Assembly (NCBI GenBank): GCA_949289345.1
Contig: CASENS010000036.1
Location: 1 to 52,092 of the forward strand
Length of the DNA: 52,092 nt
Direction: 5' to 3'
Source of the DNA: an uncultured Bacteroides sp.
GTDB lineage: Bacteria > Bacteroidota > Bacteroidia > Bacteroidales > Bacteroidaceae
A program made the translations under genes and the position numbers. Positions 24,220-32,221 of this stretch are shown here, in pieces. Each line of letters begins with the position of its first letter. Positions within the stretch are counted from its first letter, which is position 1. Below the pieces are notes generated by a model, which worked only from the letters and a program-made list of their open reading frames with translations, was not told where the DNA came from and did not search any database.

Positions 24220-24447
24220 AAAAAAAGGTGTAGGCTCAACCTGTTGCTATTCTGAGGTATCGCCAAACACCTATAACTATACAACAAGGAAGCCCACACC
24301 TTATGGTGCAAGCATTCACTCTCCTGCTGTGATAGTTATATTCATCTAATTGGCGATTTTCAGAATACATCAAGCAAGAAGCAAACACTTCTTTTTCTAA
24401 TATGTCTTGGTTAAACTTTTATTTCATTAGTCATTCGTTTAATTGTT
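24220..24447 (-). ncRNA. Candidate pseudoknotted structured RNA 2 / leader
   Basis: On the minus strand TATTCTGA (24360-24367) pairs with TCAGAATA (24248-24255), TCGCCAA (24350-24356) with TTGGCGA (24260-24266), and TATAACTAT (24332-24340) with ATAGTTATA (24272-24280). These are nested. From the inner loop GGTGT-GGCT...GTTG (24282-24302) pairs with CAAC...AGCC-ACACC (24227-24246), crossing the nested stems, and seven T follow directly (24220-24226). A hairpin GCACC-ataa-GGTGT overlaps the loop strand of the crossing stem. The T-run lies 29 bases before the next start codon, so this may be an attenuator for the membrane-protein operon. Confidence 0.55.
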
Positions 24448-24454
24448 CATGCCA

Positions 24455-24462
24455 CAAAGTTA
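24455..24462 (-). promoter_or_regulatory. Promoter -7 element for structured RNA 2
   Basis: TAACTTTG on the minus strand, upstream of the first paired segment by about 90 bases. Another match, TACTTTTG, lies at 24560-24567 next to a TATGCC/GGCATA hairpin. Confidence 0.5.
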
Positions 24463-24606
24463 CTACTTTTCGGCAAGTAACAATCATCTGAACACTAATT
24501 TTTCAGTTCAACTTCAACACATCAGATACCATAGGTATGGGCTATGCCTTAATGGCATACAAAAGTACTTTTATTCCTTGTTTCCCATGCAGGCAAATAC
24601 AAATAA

Positions 24607-25015
24607 TCACGCCAAGACTTCCATAATGTAGTTCTTCTTTCCTTTTATTTCTGTTTGCCCTAACCACTCTTTGCAGAACTGGATGAAATCGATGCTCTTG
24701 TTTTTCTCTTGGGCTGTTTTGATAAACTCCAGAATTTCATCAATGCCATAGTTGGAGGCTTCCAGGGGAAGACCAGCACATATCTCCTGATACTGCCTTA
24801 CTAAGACATCCGCTTCTTTGATAAGCCGGTGTTTCTTTAGTTTGAATGATTTGGTGAGGTCGCAGGGTCTTACAAAAATATTGGTAGATAGTCTTTTCGA
24901 CCTCCCTATTGTGAGTCATTCTTATCTTTACATTGTAAGTTCCATCTGCTTTCTGCTTGTTTTTCATATTTTGTACGGGAAGAATTTGTGCATTTACGCC
25001 ACCCCCCCTTCCCAT
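24607..25015 (-). pseudogene. Tyrosine recombinase (integrase) N-terminal fragment, frameshifted
   Basis: The first part (from ATG at 25015) reads ...KADGTYNVKIRMTHNREVEK, the arm-binding N-terminus of Bacteroides-type tyrosine integrases. Near 24894 homology jumps to another frame: LSTNIFVRPCDLTKSFKLKK, then EADVLVRQYQEICAGLP and a SAM-like core-binding start (EILEFIKTAQEKNKSIDF, FCKEWLGQ). That frame stops at 24607. The catalytic domain with the Arg-His-Arg-Tyr residues is missing. The gene therefore has one frameshift and a large 3' loss and cannot act. It marks 21245-25625 as the remains of an integrated element at tRNA-Arg. Confidence 0.8.
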
Positions 25016-25576
25016 TCCCTCTCTGGCACTGTCATTTTGTTATCCGTGACTATTTGTCTTTTCCAATCGCTGAGAATCGTTTGTTTCGGCGCGAAGCCGG
25101 GCGCAAACGAAATGAACGGATTTTGAAATCGCTTATTCGCTTCTATTCAGCGGAATAGATGAATATTTTCTTGAATGTTTACATATTCCAGAAGTAAAAA
25201 ATCCCTAACATGAAAGGTTTGTTAGGCTAAACTTTACATTTTTTAGCAAAACGGGAAAGCCTCTCCGCCGAAACACTTAACGATTGGCGTTCAGCGGGCG
25301 AAGTTTTCGCTTTTGATTTGTGAAGCGTTACACCTCCCACACTTAACGAGTGGAACGCAAACGGTGCGGTAATTCAGAGCGCCGTATTTTTATGCGTTTC
25401 TTTTTCATCACTTTTGCAAAGGTGGAAGGTTAGCGAAAACAGGAAAACACAGACTTTTTAATAGCGATAGACGGAGAAATAGAATCAGTTTGTCAGCCGC
25501 CATCCCAAACGGTTTCGTTCAAAACCGCTTTTGACAGGTGGACAATAATGCGGCAAGCCTTGCTTTAAAACCTGTC
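25016..25576. other. Gene-free accessory DNA with repeats and inverted repeats
   Basis: No gene is seen. ACACTTAACGATTGG (25273-25287) and ACACTTAACGAGTGG (25339-25353) are near-identical and 66 bases apart. TTTTGACAGG and CCTGTCAAAA form a perfect 10-bp inverted repeat around a GCAAGGCTTGC hairpin (about 25531-25580). Purine-rich words such as GGTGGAAGG recall non-coding DNA of Bacteroides conjugative elements. Such sites could have served recombinase binding or transfer. Confidence 0.4.
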
Positions 25577-25618
25577 AAAAAAAGATAATCCTCAATAATC
25601 TGTTGATTATCAAGGATT
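25577..25618 (-). terminator. Terminator of tRNA-Arg
   Basis: On the minus strand AATCCTTGATAAT (25606-25618) pairs with ATTATTGAGGATT (25587-25599), one T-T mismatch, followed by ATC and seven T. Confidence 0.75.
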
Positions 25619-25625
25619 CTTTTTG

Positions 25626-25699
25626 TGACCCGGGCGGGATTCAAACCCGCGACCTTCAGAACCGGAATCTGACGCTCTATTCAGCTAAGCTACCAGGCC
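25626..25699 (-). tRNA. tRNA-Arg (anticodon CCG)
   Basis: The minus strand gives acceptor GGCCTGG pairing with CCGGGTC (two G-U), D arm GTAGCTTAGCTGAATAGAGC, anticodon stem-loop TCAGA-TTCCGGT-TCTGA with anticodon CCG, and T arm GCGGG-TTTGAAT-CCCGC, with discriminator A. It reads CGG. Its 3' end faces the accessory region with the broken integrase. Confidence 0.97.
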
Positions 25700-25711
25700 T
25701 TCATTGCGGGG

Positions 25712-25719
25712 CAAAAGTA
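25712..25719 (-). promoter_or_regulatory. Promoter -7 element for tRNA-Arg
   Basis: TACTTTTG on the minus strand, 12 bases before the tRNA 5' end. Confidence 0.6.
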
Positions 25720-25856
25720 TAAAAAATCCTGGAAACAGCCTAACATTCCCCGTTTTTTTTATGAGCCGATAAAAAAGAAACCATCCGCTTACAATATTAA
25801 TACGACAGCCCAACAGGCAATACATAGCACATTTTGATATTTTCCGGACCAAATAC

Positions 25857-25887
25857 TTGACACATATCAATATTCTACCTATATTTG
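25857..25887 (+). promoter_or_regulatory. Promoter of asnA
   Basis: TTG (25857-25859) and TATATTTG (25880-25887) are 20 bases apart, a full -33/-7 match, 45 bases ahead of the asnA start. Confidence 0.75.
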
Positions 25888-25931
25888 CCGCACAGAATAT
25901 CAAATCAACCTATAAAAAGAAGCAGAATAAT

Positions 25932-26969
25932 ATGAGTTATCTGATAGCGCCCGAACATTATAAGCCGTTGCTAGACTTGAAGCAGACGGAGTTGGGCATC
26001 AAGCAAATCAAAGAGTTCTTCCAGTTGAACCTATCGTCAGAGTTGCGTCTGCGCCGTGTCACCGCCCCACTGTTTGTACTCAAAGGAATGGGTATCAACG
26101 ACGACTTGAACGGAACGGAGCGTCCGGTATCTTTCCCCATCAAGGACATGGGCGACGCACGGGCCGAAGTGGTGCATTCATTAGCCAAATGGAAACGGCT
26201 GACTCTGGCGGACTACCACATTGAACCGGGTTACGGTGTCTATACGGACATGAACGCCATCCGCGCGGATGAGGAACTGGGGAACCTGCATTCACTCTAC
26301 GTGGACCAATGGGACTGGGAACGTGTCATCACGACTACAGACCGCACCATCGATTTCCTAAAGGAAATTGTAACCCGGATTTACGCCGCCATGATCCGCA
26401 CAGAATACATGGTCTACGAAATGTATCCGCAGATAAAGCCATGCCTGCCCGAGAAGCTGCACTTTATCCATGCGGAAGAGTTACGCCAGCTCTATCCGGA
26501 CCTGACGCCTAAAGAACGTGAACATGCCATTACGAAAAAGCACGGAGCCGTGTTTATTGTAGGCATAGGCTGCCCGTTGGGTGACGGGAAAAAACATGAC
26601 GGACGCGCTCCGGACTATGACGACTACACTACACCCGGACTGAATGGCTTGCCGGGGCTGAACGGTGACCTTTTAGTGTGGGACGCCCCGCTGCAGCGCA
26701 GTATCGAACTTTCCTCTATGGGTATTCGTGTAGACAAGAAAGCTTTAGTACACCAACTGAAAGCATCCGGCGAAGAACGGCGACTGGAATTGTATTTCCA
26801 CAAACGACTGATGAACGACACGCTTCCTCTCTCTATCGGAGGAGGTATCGGGCAGTCACGTCTGTGCATGTTCTACCTCCGCAAAGCGCATATCGGTGAG
26901 ATACAAGCCAGCATATGGCCACAGGACATGCGCGAAGAGTGCCTCAAACATGGCATCCATTTAATTTAA
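25932..26969 (+). CDS. asnA: Aspartate-ammonia ligase
   Basis: AsnA makes asparagine from aspartate, ammonia and ATP. From the ATG at 25932 (MSYLIAPEHYKPLLDL) it is 345 residues, the usual Bacteroides length. The ATG at 25857 lies inside the promoter and is rejected. The class II tRNA-synthetase-like core shows in RLRRVTAPLFV, GYGVYTDMNAIRADEEL, VDQWDWERVI and the C-terminal SIGGGIGQSRLCMFYLRKAHIGEIQ with its ATP-binding Arg. It is a single-gene unit with its own promoter and terminator. Confidence 0.96.
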   Translation: MSYLIAPEHYKPLLDLKQTELGIKQIKEFFQLNLSSELRLRRVTAPLFVLKGMGINDDLNGTERPVSFPIKDMGDARAEVVHSLAKWKRLTLADYHIEPGYGVYTDMNAIRADEELGNLHSLYVDQWDWERVITTTDRTIDFLKEIVTRIYAAMIRTEYMVYEMYPQIKPCLPEKLHFIHAEELRQLYPDLTPKEREHAITKKHGAVFIVGIGCPLGDGKKHDGRAPDYDDYTTPGLNGLPGLNGDLLVWDAPLQRSIELSSMGIRVDKKALVHQLKASGEERRLELYFHKRLMNDTLPLSIGGGIGQSRLCMFYLRKAHIGEIQASIWPQDMREECLKHGIHLI

Positions 26970-26992
26970 GGTGACATTACCTTTTCAGACAA

Positions 26993-27034
26993 AAAACGAG
27001 CCATCCTGCATAAATTATGGAATGGCTCGTTTTT
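26993..27034 (+). terminator. Terminator of asnA
   Basis: AAAACGAGCCAT (26993-27004) and ATGGCTCGTTTT (27022-27034 region) make a perfect 12-bp stem ending in T. Confidence 0.85.
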
Positions 27035-27118
27035 CAAATAGTACGCAAATGAGCTGAAAAAGTTTTTCTATTTGCTGAAATCTGTGTTAATTTGTATCCG
27101 AATATAACACCGTTATTT

Positions 27119-27781
27119 ATGAATGTACAAATAGAAGAAAGCTGGGGAAAACGCCTCCAACCGGAATTTGACAAAGCGTATTTCCGCACACTGACAGATT
27201 TTGTCCGTGAAGAATACGCCAAAGGTCCGGTCTATCCTCCGGGACGCCTTATCTTTAACGCCTTCAACCTCTGTCCTTTCGACAAAGTGAAGGTAGTCAT
27301 TATCGGACAAGACCCTTATCATGGCCCCGGACAAGCGCACGGGCTGTGTTTCTCCGTTAACGACGGCATCCCCTTTCCACCTTCGCTAATCAACATCTTC
27401 AAGGAAATCAAAGCTGACATCGGTACGGATATGCCTGCGACAGGCAACCTGACCCGCTGGGCCAAACAAGGCGTATTGCTACTCAACGCTACCCTCACCG
27501 TACGCGCCCATCAAGCCGGTTCACACCAAGGCCATGGCTGGGAAACGTTCACCGATGCCGTGATACGCCTGCTTGCCGAAGAGAAAGCGCACTTGGTCTT
27601 CATCCTTTGGGGAGCCTATGCACAACGCAAAGGAGCTTTCATAGACCGCAACAAACACTTGGTCCTAACCTCAGCCCATCCCTCTCCCCTGTCCGCCTAT
27701 AACGGTTTTTTTGGCAACAAACACTTCAGCCGTACGAATGCTTATTTGGAAGCGCATGACGAAACACCGATTATATGGTAA
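27119..27781 (+). CDS. ung: Uracil-DNA glycosylase
   Basis: Family 1 UDG (220 residues from ATG at 27119) removes uracil from DNA for base-excision repair. GQDPYHGPGQAHGLCFSV (about residues 64-81) holds the catalytic Asp and water-activating motif, LLLNATLTV (about 121-129) the uracil-binding Asn, and HPSPLSAYNGFFG (about 188-200) the catalytic His and DNA-intercalating loop. The start at 27092 would add nine residues not typical of the family. It converges with the AraC regulator with only seven bases between the stops and no terminator visible. Confidence 0.96.
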   Translation: MNVQIEESWGKRLQPEFDKAYFRTLTDFVREEYAKGPVYPPGRLIFNAFNLCPFDKVKVVIIGQDPYHGPGQAHGLCFSVNDGIPFPPSLINIFKEIKADIGTDMPATGNLTRWAKQGVLLLNATLTVRAHQAGSHQGHGWETFTDAVIRLLAEEKAHLVFILWGAYAQRKGAFIDRNKHLVLTSAHPSPLSAYNGFFGNKHFSRTNAYLEAHDETPIIW

Positions 27782-27788
27782 TAAGGCA

Positions 27789-28649
27789 TTAAACCACATT
27801 GCGAGCCGCTTTCCGATAGTCCAAAGGAGTCTGCCCGGTCTTCCGTTTAAACACACGGTTGAAGTAAGTCTGGTCCTCGAAACCCAATTGGTAAGCTATC
27901 TCTTTAATAGGAGTTGTTTCGGTCACCAGTCGTAGCTGGGCTTTCTCCATTCGCTTTTTATTAATGTAAGCAGCAGGAGTCATTTTCATTTCCCGTTTGA
28001 AGATACGAATCAAGTGGTCTTTGGAAAGACATGAAAAGGAAGCTAAGGCATCCAGATCAGGTGAAGTGTTCAGATGGTTACGGATATATTCCAATATTTT
28101 GGTGATGCGCTTGTCCGCCACATACCGTTTGGGAGTGGCTCCTTGCAGAAATTGAGCCAACAGCTGATAAATTATGCCGCGAGACTCTACCCGGGCATAC
28201 AAATCACGCTGCTTGTTCTTGAGGATATTGCGGGTCAAAGAAGAACTATTGTCATAATATTGCGGGTCGGTCTGCGTCAGTTCCATACCCGGGCACAAAG
28301 CGTGCAACTTTCTGATGCGCGACAGTATGGTGTTCTCGGGCTCAATCTCCGCAGGCAGGTTCCAATCTTCCAGCATGTCATGTCCGTACTCATTATATAT
28401 ATGTATGTAATAATGATGAAACTCTTCCCGACAGACATAACTATGCGGAGTAAAAGCAGGAATAATGTACATAAAACCTGGACGCAAATCCTGCCTCTTG
28501 TCTGGCAGCACAATCTGTGCATGTCCTCCCATTACGTAATACATGCGTGTAAACGGACTGCAGATATTTTTATAGTTCCAGTTCGTCCCACAATGGGCCT
28601 CGCCAATATGGAGGACGAGAAAAAGCATATGATCAATATCGTTATTCAT
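27789..28649 (-). CDS. AraC family transcriptional regulator (probable fucose regulator)
   Basis: The ATG giving 286 residues follows an AAAGGGTGG stretch; an upstream GTG is possible. The N-terminal half is a cupin-like sensor (LPDKRQDLRPGFMYIIPAFTPHSY pattern near residues 50-75). The last 100 residues are the paired helix-turn-helix: LDALASFSCLSKDHLIRIFK, then the closing IKEIAYQLGFEDQTYFNRVF and GQTPLDYRK. It is divergent from fucI with about 155 bases between, the usual layout for a regulator of the neighbouring sugar genes. Fucose or a breakdown product as ligand is inferred from context. B. thetaiotaomicron uses a GntR-type FucR instead. Confidence 0.85.
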   Translation of the reverse strand: MNNDIDHMLFLVLHIGEAHCGTNWNYKNICSPFTRMYYVMGGHAQIVLPDKRQDLRPGFMYIIPAFTPHSYVCREEFHHYYIHIYNEYGHDMLEDWNLPAEIEPENTILSRIRKLHALCPGMELTQTDPQYYDNSSSLTRNILKNKQRDLYARVESRGIIYQLLAQFLQGATPKRYVADKRITKILEYIRNHLNTSPDLDALASFSCLSKDHLIRIFKREMKMTPAAYINKKRMEKAQLRLVTETTPIKEIAYQLGFEDQTYFNRVFKRKTGQTPLDYRKAARNVV

Positions 28650-28746
28650 ATTGTTACCACCCTTTAACCGCACAAAGATAGGGAAAAAGTCGATAATTTA
28701 CCATTATTTGCCGGATTAATACCATTACCAAAAGAAAGGAATCCAC

Positions 28747-28754
28747 TAAATTTG
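28747..28754 (+). promoter_or_regulatory. Promoter -7 element for fucI-fucP
   Basis: TAAATTTG lies about 53 bases ahead of fucI. A minus-strand TATCTTTG just upstream of the regulator start is the matching divergent promoter. Confidence 0.5.
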
Positions 28755-28806
28755 TCTGCTGTAAGAACTTAACAAACAGTATTAACAACAACAATATTTT
28801 TATACC

Positions 28807-30579
28807 ATGAGTAAATATCCAAAAATTGGCATCCGCCCGACCATAGACGGCCGGCAAGGAGGCGTACGTGAGAGTCTGGAAGAAAAGACGATGAGTCTGG
28901 CCAAAAATGTGGCCGAGTTAATTTCCTCACAAGTGAGATATGCCGACGGTAAGCCGGTGGAATGTGTAATAGCCGATGGAACCATAGGCCGTGTAGGCGA
29001 AAGCGCGGCTTGCGCCGAAAAGTTTGAACGCGAAGGTGTTGGTGCCACCTTGACTGTTACTTCCTGCTGGTGTTATGGTTCGGAAACCATGGACATGAAT
29101 CCGTATTGGCCAAAAGCCGTATGGGGATTCAACGGCACGGAACGTCCGGGAGCCGTATATCTGGCAGCTGTATTAGCTGGACATGCACAGAAAGGACTGC
29201 CTGCTTTCGGCATCTACGGACACGATGTACAGGACATAGACGATAACTCCATCCCCGTAGACGTAGCGGAAAAGATTTTGCGCTGGGCACGCGCAGCCGT
29301 GGCCGTGGCCCAAATGCGTGGAGAAAGCTACTTGTCCATCGGAAGCCAATGCATGGGTATAGCAGGAAGCATTGTAAACCAAGACTTTTTCCAGACCTAC
29401 CTGGGCATGCGTAACGAAAGTGTGGACGAAACGGAAATACTACGCCGCATGGACGAAGGCATCTACGACCACGAAGAATATAAAAAAGCCATGGCCTGGA
29501 CCGAGAAATACTGCAAGTCCAAAGAAGGTTGGGACAAGAACCGTCCTGAACGGCAGAAGACCCGTGAACAAAAAGACGCAGACTGGGAGTTTGTAGTAAA
29601 AATGACTCTCATCGTACGAGACCTAATGCAAGGCAATCCAAGACTTCGCGAATTAGGCTTCAAAGAAGAAGCTATCGGCCATCATGCCATTGCGGGTGGC
29701 TTCCAAGGACAACGGCAATGGACTGACTGGAAACCGAACGGAGACTTTACCGAAGCACTGATGTGCAGCACATTCGACTGGAACGGCATACGCAAGGCAT
29801 ACGTCCTGGCTACAGAAAATGATTCGTGCAATGCGGTAGCCATGTTGTTCGGCAATTTACTGACCGGATGCGGACAGATGTTCAGTGATGTGCGCACTTA
29901 CTGGAGCCCGGAAGCCGTGAAACGTGTCACCGGAAAAACACTGACCGGACTGGCAGCCAACGGCATGATACATTTGATAAACTCCGGTGCTACGACACTG
30001 GACGCTACGGGCGAAAGCCTCAACGCCACAGGCGAACCTTGCATGAAGCCTTGCTGGGAAATGACCGAGAAAGATGCCGAAGCCTGCCTGAAGGCCACGA
30101 ACTGGCTGCCCGCAGACCGTGACTATTTCCGTGGAGGCGGTTTCTCCAGCAATTTCCTCTCAAAGGGTGGGATGCCAGTCACCATGTCCCGCCTAAACGT
30201 AGTAAAAGGCTTGGGTCCCGTATTGCAGATTGCCGAAGGCTGGACAGCCGATGTTGAGCCTGAAATATTTGAAATACTGAACAAACGAACCGACCCCACC
30301 TGGCCTACAACGTGGTTTGTTCCTCGCTTGTGTGACAAACCGGCCTTCCGTGATGTCTATTCAGTCATGAACAACTGGGGAGCTAACCACGGCGCTATCA
30401 GTTACGGACACATCGGAGCTGACCTCATCACACTGGCCTCCATGCTCCGCATCCCGGTATGCATGCACAATGTTGATGAGAAAGACATCTTCCGTCCGGC
30501 TGCATGGAACGCTTTCGGTATGGACAAGGAAGGAGCCGACTATCGTGCATGCGCCGTATACGGTCCTATATACAAATAA
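28807..30579 (+). CDS. fucI: L-fucose isomerase
   Basis: FucI interconverts L-fucose and L-fuculose using Mn. At 590 residues it matches the 591-residue E. coli enzyme. [21 protein letters not shown] opens the protein as in the family. The metal site is expected at the Glu in [15 protein letters not shown] (near 339), an Asp about 24 residues later in MFSDVRTYW, and the His in [17 protein letters not shown] (near 525-540). The divergent AraC gene and the fucP permease 24 bases downstream make a fucose-use locus. Fuculokinase and fuculose-phosphate aldolase are not in this window. Confidence 0.96.
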   Translation: MSKYPKIGIRPTIDGRQGGVRESLEEKTMSLAKNVAELISSQVRYADGKPVECVIADGTIGRVGESAACAEKFEREGVGATLTVTSCWCYGSETMDMNPYWPKAVWGFNGTERPGAVYLAAVLAGHAQKGLPAFGIYGHDVQDIDDNSIPVDVAEKILRWARAAVAVAQMRGESYLSIGSQCMGIAGSIVNQDFFQTYLGMRNESVDETEILRRMDEGIYDHEEYKKAMAWTEKYCKSKEGWDKNRPERQKTREQKDADWEFVVKMTLIVRDLMQGNPRLRELGFKEEAIGHHAIAGGFQGQRQWTDWKPNGDFTEALMCSTFDWNGIRKAYVLATENDSCNAVAMLFGNLLTGCGQMFSDVRTYWSPEAVKRVTGKTLTGLAANGMIHLINSGATTLDATGESLNATGEPCMKPCWEMTEKDAEACLKATNWLPADRDYFRGGGFSSNFLSKGGMPVTMSRLNVVKGLGPVLQIAEGWTADVEPEIFEILNKRTDPTWPTTWFVPRLCDKPAFRDVYSVMNNWGANHGAISYGHIGADLITLASMLRIPVCMHNVDEKDIFRPAAWNAFGMDKEGADYRACAVYGPIYK

Positions 30580-30603
30580 ACGAGCAAAAGGAAAAAGAAA
30601 ACC

Positions 30604-31920
30604 ATGAAGAACACTCGCAAAGTTCCGATTATTGGAGACGGCACATGGGCAGCCGTTCTCCCTTTTGCACTCATCACGAGTTGTTTTGCCCTATGGGGCT
30701 TTGCCAACGACATCACCACACCGTTGGTAAAAGCCTTTTCCAAAATTTTCCGCATGAGTGTGACGGAGGGGACATTGGTACAAGTAGCCTTCTACGGAGG
30801 TTACTTTGCCATGGCCTTCCCTGCAGCCATGTTCATCCGGCGCTACTCCTACAAGGCGGGTGTCATGCTGGGACTGAGCCTGTATGCCTTTGGAGCATTT
30901 CTCTTTTTCCCGGCCAAAATGACGGGCGACTACTACCCGTTTCTCATCGCCTACTTCATCCTCACTTGCGGATTGTCATTCTTGGAAACCAGCTGCAACC
31001 CTTATATCCTTTCCATGGGAGCAGAAGAAACGGCCACACGACGACTCAACTTGGCACAGGCGTTCAATCCCATGGGAGCTTTATTGGGCATGTACGTAGC
31101 TATGGAATTCATACAACGCCGACTACACCCAATGGACACAGCTGAACGCGCCACGCTTTCCGACAGCGAGTTTGAAGCCGTACGCGATGCCGACCTAAGC
31201 ACACTGATAGCCCCTTATCTCATTATAGGCATCATCATTCTCTGTATGCTGATACTTATCCGACTGACCAAAATGCCAAAGAACGGAGACAAGTCGGGGA
31301 AAATAGACTTTATTCCTACCTTGAAACGACTTCTCAGCGTGCAACGCTATCGGGAAGGCGTGCTGGTGCAGTTCTTTTACGTCGGTGCGCAAATCATGTG
31401 CTGGACGTTTATCATTCAGTATGGCACTCGTCTGTTCATGGACATGGGCATGGCGGAACAAGCGGCCGAAGTCCGTTCACAGCAATTTAACATTGCCGCA
31501 ATGGCTGTATTCTGCGTAAGTCGTTTTATCTGTACGTTCCTACTACGATTCTTCAATCCCTGTCTACTGTTGCGGACACTGGGCATCGGTGCGGCTTTGT
31601 TCACCCTTGGCGTAATATTTTTCCAAAATATATGGGGAATGTACTGCATTGTGGGTGTATCAGCATGTATGTCCCTTATGTTCCCCACCATTTATGGCAT
31701 CGCCTTGAAAGGCTTAGGAGATGACGCCAAATTCGGTGCCGCCGGCTTGATTATGGCCATCCTGGGCGGTTCAGTACTACCTCCACTACAAGCGTCCATC
31801 ATCGACCTGCATGAGCTATGGAGAATGCCTGCAGTCAATCTCTCGTTCGTTTTGCCATTTATCTGCTTTGTAGCAGTGGTTTGCTACGGACACCGTTCCT
31901 ACCGGAAGAAATGGGCTTAA
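30604..31920 (+). CDS. fucP: L-fucose:H+ symporter permease
   Basis: This 438-residue MFS transporter has 12 predicted spans. The start LPFALITSCFALWGFANDIT (about residues 18-37) is the FucP signature with the WG-x-AND motif, and ETSCNPYILSMGAEETATRRLNLAQAFN (about 128-155) matches the family's substrate region. FucP imports fucose with a proton. It starts 24 bases after fucI, so the two form an operon. Free fucose from host mucin or milk glycans is the likely source in the gut. Confidence 0.94.
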   Translation: MKNTRKVPIIGDGTWAAVLPFALITSCFALWGFANDITTPLVKAFSKIFRMSVTEGTLVQVAFYGGYFAMAFPAAMFIRRYSYKAGVMLGLSLYAFGAFLFFPAKMTGDYYPFLIAYFILTCGLSFLETSCNPYILSMGAEETATRRLNLAQAFNPMGALLGMYVAMEFIQRRLHPMDTAERATLSDSEFEAVRDADLSTLIAPYLIIGIIILCMLILIRLTKMPKNGDKSGKIDFIPTLKRLLSVQRYREGVLVQFFYVGAQIMCWTFIIQYGTRLFMDMGMAEQAAEVRSQQFNIAAMAVFCVSRFICTFLLRFFNPCLLLRTLGIGAALFTLGVIFFQNIWGMYCIVGVSACMSLMFPTIYGIALKGLGDDAKFGAAGLIMAILGGSVLPPLQASIIDLHELWRMPAVNLSFVLPFICFVAVVCYGHRSYRKKWA

Positions 31921-31954
31921 AATCAGGGAATGCGCTTAAATGAAAAACAGGGTT

Positions 31955-32037
31955 CATCCGCATTCCGTCTGACTTGTTACGATTTGCTTCACTCCAATTT
32001 TAAATGATAGTGAAATAAATCTGTAACAAGTCGGATG
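31955..32037. repeat. Long-loop inverted repeat after fucP
   Basis: GACTTGTTAC (31971-31980) pairs perfectly with GTAACAAGTC (32023-32032), with CATCC/GGATG (31955 and 32033) as an extra outer arm and CACT/AGTG inside. No T-run follows, so it is more likely an RNA 3'-end stabiliser, an operator pair or a decayed small repeat than an ordinary terminator. The rest of 31921-32221 shows only the ino1 promoter. Confidence 0.4.
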
Positions 32038-32184
32038 CCCAAGGCTTACTTCGGATGTTTAGCAAACATAAACTCCGGCAAATAAAGCCCCCAATCAGAC
32101 AATTTATCATTCCCCATTGCTTAAATCTTACTAACGGGACACTAAAACGGGCGAATATAACAGCGGTAAATGAATATTAAGTCT

Positions 32185-32192
32185 TAAATTTG
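32185..32192 (+). promoter_or_regulatory. Promoter -7 element for inositol-phosphate synthase
   Basis: TAAATTTG lies 37 bases ahead of the start at 32222. Confidence 0.55.
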
Positions 32193-32221
32193 GGGCAATT
32201 TTTTAAACTCTAAATAAAATA

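Noticed and set aside
25016-25576. Possible CRISPR-like or iteron array
   Set aside because: Only two copies of the 15-base word, unequal surroundings and no regular spacers.
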